From Rickettsiales bacterium UBA1997 (lineage in GTDB: Bacteria > Pseudomonadota > Alphaproteobacteria > Rickettsiales > UBA1997): a stretch of 9,661 nucleotides of DNA. The position numbers and the translations under genes are program-made. The notes beneath the pieces were generated by a model. The model was given only the letters and a program-made list of their open reading frames with translations. It searched no databases and was not told where the DNA came from. Shown here piece by piece: positions 7,220 through 9,661 of the stretch. Positions within the stretch are counted from its first letter, which is position 1, and every line of letters starts with the position of its first letter. The stretch spans positions 1,059 through 10,719 of the forward strand of contig DDCV01000116.1 of the NCBI GenBank assembly GCA_002335845.1, in the 5' to 3' direction.

Positions 7220-7354
7220 ATGAAAGATCTTATTTTGATTGCTTTACTAACAAGCTTTGTAATTTTTACTCTAGTATTTTTACTCAATAGCGCTAGTTTA
7301 AAATCTCGACCCGCTAAAAACTTGAAACTAAATGACAAAAAAAACTCAAAATAA
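7220..7354 (+). CDS. Possible 44-residue single-span membrane protein
   Basis: A small open frame starts with ATG at 7220 and ends with TAA at 7352-7354, overlapping the start of hslU by 23 bases in another frame. The product begins [20 protein letters not shown], so residues about 4-22 would form one membrane helix, followed by a hydrophilic tail rich in lysine and asparagine. I do not recognise the family. It occupies the place where hslV would usually lie, but it has no resemblance to that peptidase. The strongly hydrophobic first half and the overlap typical of coupled genes argue for it. Its short length in AT-rich DNA and the absence of a Shine-Dalgarno sequence argue against it. Confidence 0.4.
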   Translation: MKDLILIALLTSFVIFTLVFLLNSASLKSRPAKNLKLNDKKNSK

Positions 7355-8699
7355 CAAAAAATCTGCTAATATTATTGATATAGTAAAGGCTCATGAAGAA
7401 TTGACGCCAAAACAAATCGTTGCTGAATTAGACAGCGATATCGTTGGGCAAGATGAAGCTAAAAAAGCAGTAGCAATAGCTCTTCGTAATCGTTATCGCC
7501 GCAAACTAGTGGAGCCTCCTTTGCGTGAAGAAATAATGCCCAAAAATATTTTGATGAGTGGTCCTACCGGTGTTGGTAAAACTGAAATTGCTCGCCGCTT
7601 AGCTAGATTAGTCAACGCTCCTTTTGTTAAAGTTGAAGCTACTAAATTTACTGAAGTTGGTTATGTTGGACGCGACATTGACTCAATAATTCGTGATCTT
7701 GCTGATGTTGCTGTAAAAGATGTGAAGATTAGTATGCGCAAAGATGTTGAGGCTAGAGCTACTAAATATGCCAAAAAGCGTATTTTGAATGTTTTGTTGG
7801 GCAAGGATGCTCAAAAAGAAACTAAGGATAAATTTAGCAAGATGCTTGATGAAGGAAGTCTTGATGATAAGGAAATTGAGCTTGAAATATTAGACTCTGG
7901 ATCATCATCTGCAAGCTTTGATATTCCTGGAGCTCATGTTGGCATGATAAATATTTCCGATATGATTGGCAAAGCTATGGGTAGCGAGAAGCGTAAAAAA
8001 TCACGAATGACAGTAGAAGATGCGCTCAAAAATTTAATTGCCGAAGAGTCAGACAAGATGATTGACGAAGATAAGGTAATTAAAAATGCTATTTTATCTG
8101 TAGAAAATGATGGAATTGTTTTTATCGATGAAATTGATAAAATATGTACAAAATCTAATTTGCGTGGTGGTGAAGTTTCGCGCGAAGGAGTGCAGCGAGA
8201 TTTACTGCCATTGGTAGAAGGAACGACGATTAGCACAAAATATGGCTTAATTAAAACAGATCATATTTTATTTATTGCCTCTGGCGCCTTTCATGTTGCC
8301 AAACCTTCTGATCTACTGCCAGAACTACAAGGAAGGTTTCCAATTAGAGTTAAGTTAAAACCGTTAACTGAGGATGATTTAGTGCAAATTCTTATTGAGC
8401 CAAAATCAAGCCTCATTAAGCAATATTGCGCTTTAATTAAGGTCGAAAATATTGAACTTAAATTTACCAATGACGGTATTAAGCAAATCGCCAGCCTGTC
8501 TCATAAGGTAAATAGCGAGATTGAAAATATTGGTGCTCGCAGATTACATACAATGATTGAGAAAATCCTTGAAGAAATAAGCTTTAACGCTAGCGAAACA
8601 AAAGATGGAACTTCAATAAAAATTGATAAAAAATATGTCGACAAATATGTTGGCGATATTGTTTCGTCAAAAAGTGATTTATCTAAATTTATTCTTTAG
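7332..8699 (+). CDS. hslU: ATP-dependent protease ATPase subunit HslU (ClpY)
   Basis: HslU is the AAA+ unfoldase ring that feeds substrates to the HslV peptidase in the cytoplasm. The 455 residues fit the family (about 435-450). Visible features are the N-terminal [10 protein letters not shown] and [21 protein letters not shown] segment at 25-57, Walker A GPTGVGKT at 77-84, the pore loop GYVGRD at 110-115, the charged variable I domain at about 120-235, Walker B VFIDEIDK at 263-270, the sensor-1 region ASGAF at 316-320, LQGRFPIRV at 332-340, and the sensor-2 motif GARRL at 401-405. The C-terminal end DLSKFIL is the conserved tail that docks into HslV, so an active HslV partner is expected. 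hslV is not found in the window, although it usually lies directly upstream. The ATG at 7332 adds a short lysine-rich lead before the conserved part. No Shine-Dalgarno sequence is seen. Confidence 0.97.
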   Translation: MTKKTQNNKKSANIIDIVKAHEELTPKQIVAELDSDIVGQDEAKKAVAIALRNRYRRKLVEPPLREEIMPKNILMSGPTGVGKTEIARRLARLVNAPFVKVEATKFTEVGYVGRDIDSIIRDLADVAVKDVKISMRKDVEARATKYAKKRILNVLLGKDAQKETKDKFSKMLDEGSLDDKEIELEILDSGSSSASFDIPGAHVGMINISDMIGKAMGSEKRKKSRMTVEDALKNLIAEESDKMIDEDKVIKNAILSVENDGIVFIDEIDKICTKSNLRGGEVSREGVQRDLLPLVEGTTISTKYGLIKTDHILFIASGAFHVAKPSDLLPELQGRFPIRVKLKPLTEDDLVQILIEPKSSLIKQYCALIKVENIELKFTNDGIKQIASLSHKVNSEIENIGARRLHTMIEKILEEISFNASETKDGTSIKIDKKYVDKYVGDIVSSKSDLSKFIL

Positions 8700-8712
8700 T
8701 ATTTTTTAACTA

Positions 8713-8729
8713 TGCCAATAATTTTGGCA
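8713..8729 (+). other. Small hairpin between hslU and purB
   Basis: TGCCAA (8713-8718) and TTGGCA (8724-8729) form a 6-base-pair stem with a five-base loop in the 47-base gap between the hslU stop and the purB start. No T-run follows on the plus strand, so it is unlikely to be an intrinsic terminator. It may be a weak processing or attenuation structure, or chance. Confidence 0.25.
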
Positions 8730-8746
8730 CTAAAATAGCACTCAAA

Positions 8747-9661
8747 ATGATTCCGCGTTACTCGAGGCCAGAAATGGTTAATATTTGGTCACAAGAAAAT
8801 AAATATAAAATTTGGTTTGATATTGAAATTTATGCTCTTGAGGCATTGGAAGAAATTAAAATAGCTCCAATAGGAACGGCGCAAAGAATTCGAACAAACT
8901 TTGAAAAGTCTGGCGGTGAATTTGATCCTAAAAGAATTGATGAAATTGAGTCCACAACAAAGCATGATGTGATAGCGTTTTTAACTCATTTAGCAGAGCT
9001 GGTTGGTGAAAATTCGCGCTTTATTCATTATGGCATGACAAGTTCCGATATTCTTGATAGCAGCTTGTCAGTACAGCTTAATCAAGCCTCGGAAATTCTT
9101 ATAAAAAATCTTGATGAATTGCTTGTGGCCATCAAAAAACAAGCCATAAAACATAAAAATACAATTTGCGTTGGCAGATCTCATGGCATTCATGCTGAGC
9201 CAGTGACTTTTGGATTAAAAATGGCAAGATTCTACGCCGAGTTTAAAAGAAATTTAGAAAGATTAAAAAATGCCCAAAAAGAAATTGCTGTTTGTGCAAT
9301 TTCTGGCGCAGTTGGAACCTATGCTAATATAGATCCCTTTGTTGAAAATTATGTTGCCAATAAGCTTAACCTGACTAGTGAAACAGTTTCTAGTCAAGTT
9401 ATTCCCAGGGATAGACACGCAATGTTCTTTGCAACTCTTGGAGTTATAGCCTCATCAATTGAGAATATGGCCACAGAAATTCGTCACCTACAAAGAACCG
9501 AAGTTCTAGAAGTTGAAGAGTTTTTTAGTAAGGGTCAAAAAGGTAGCTCAGCAATGCCTCATAAACGCAACCCTGTTTTAAGCGAAAATCTAACGGGACT
9601 TGCAAGAATAGTTCGCAGCGCTGTGAATCCTGCCCTTGAAAATGTTGCTTTATGGCATGAA
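8747..9661 (+). CDS. purB: Adenylosuccinate lyase, 3' end cut by the window edge
   Basis: PurB catalyses two steps of purine synthesis: fumarate release from SAICAR to give AICAR, and from adenylosuccinate to give AMP. The first 305 residues are present of about 430 expected, and the frame stays open to the last base. The start MIPRYSRPEM followed by IWSQENKYKIWFDIE is typical of the Bacillus/alphaproteobacterial type and unlike the longer E. coli form. Key motifs are TKHDV at 71-75, TSSDI at 98-102, GRSHGIHAEP at 143-152 (His146 by position is the general acid histidine) and the fumarate-lyase signature GSSAMPHKRNP at 266-276 with the catalytic serine loop. It follows hslU by 47 bases on the same strand and may be co-transcribed. 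A purB gene suggests at least part of purine synthesis or AMP formation from IMP is kept. Confidence 0.96.
   Translation, partial: MIPRYSRPEMVNIWSQENKYKIWFDIEIYALEALEEIKIAPIGTAQRIRTNFEKSGGEFDPKRIDEIESTTKHDVIAFLTHLAELVGENSRFIHYGMTSSDILDSSLSVQLNQASEILIKNLDELLVAIKKQAIKHKNTICVGRSHGIHAEPVTFGLKMARFYAEFKRNLERLKNAQKEIAVCAISGAVGTYANIDPFVENYVANKLNLTSETVSSQVIPRDRHAMFFATLGVIASSIENMATEIRHLQRTEVLEVEEFFSKGQKGSSAMPHKRNPVLSENLTGLARIVRSAVNPALENVALWHE

Noticed and set aside
7934..8236. 100-codon minus-strand open frame inside hslU
   Set aside because: It is antisense to the conserved HslU core including Walker B, so its openness follows from the codons of hslU.
8713..8729. Intrinsic terminator after hslU
   Set aside because: The stem is only six base pairs and is followed by CTAAAATAG instead of a T-run, so termination is not supported.

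Overview
The window is AT-rich (by eye roughly a third G+C or less), densely coding, and carries only chromosomal-type genes with no insertion sequence, tRNA, rRNA or CRISPR array. The proteins look proteobacterial, most likely alphaproteobacterial: PurB begins with the MIPRYSRPEM form usual in that class, KdsB has the QGDLP variant of the QGDEP motif, and the ABC permease is a full-length YejB. Kdo synthesis (KdsB) implies a Gram-negative with LPS. The low G+C and lack of obvious Shine-Dalgarno sequences would suit a host-associated or streamlined lineage, but a retained purB argues against the most reduced Rickettsia-like genomes. This placement is inference.

Layout. Bases 62-1732 hold a DEAD-box RNA helicase (deaD/csdA type) on the minus strand. 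A 230-base divergent intergenic region (1733-1966) follows, rich in inverted repeats: a hairpin in the helicase leader, a 45-base near-palindrome, and three copies of TCAACTA. Everything to the right is on the plus strand. First comes yejB (peptide ABC transporter permease, without yejA, yejE or yejF beside it). Next is a 425-residue SIR2-like protein, the least ordinary gene here. Then come a CNNM/CorC-type ion transport protein (DUF21 plus CBS pair plus CorC_HlyC), kdsB and engB. Spacings of 36 and 46 bases, a 4-base ATGA overlap and a 14-base overlap make 1967-7085 a plausible single transcription unit.

A 246-base gap (7086-7331) contains a strong nested AT-rich palindrome and then a possible 44-residue single-span membrane protein whose 3' end overlaps the start of hslU. 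hslU (ATPase of the HslUV protease) is complete but its usual partner hslV is not next to it. After a 47-base gap comes purB (adenylosuccinate lyase), cut by the right edge.

The genes do not form one pathway. They are housekeeping functions (RNA remodelling, peptide uptake, divalent-cation transport, LPS sugar activation, ribosome assembly, proteolysis, purine synthesis) with one possible NAD-binding accessory or defence-type gene embedded in the run. I did not find a clearly new multi-gene system. The best candidates for a second look are the SIR2-like gene with its missing catalytic histidine, the repeat-rich divergent promoter region, and the palindrome plus small membrane ORF ahead of hslU.
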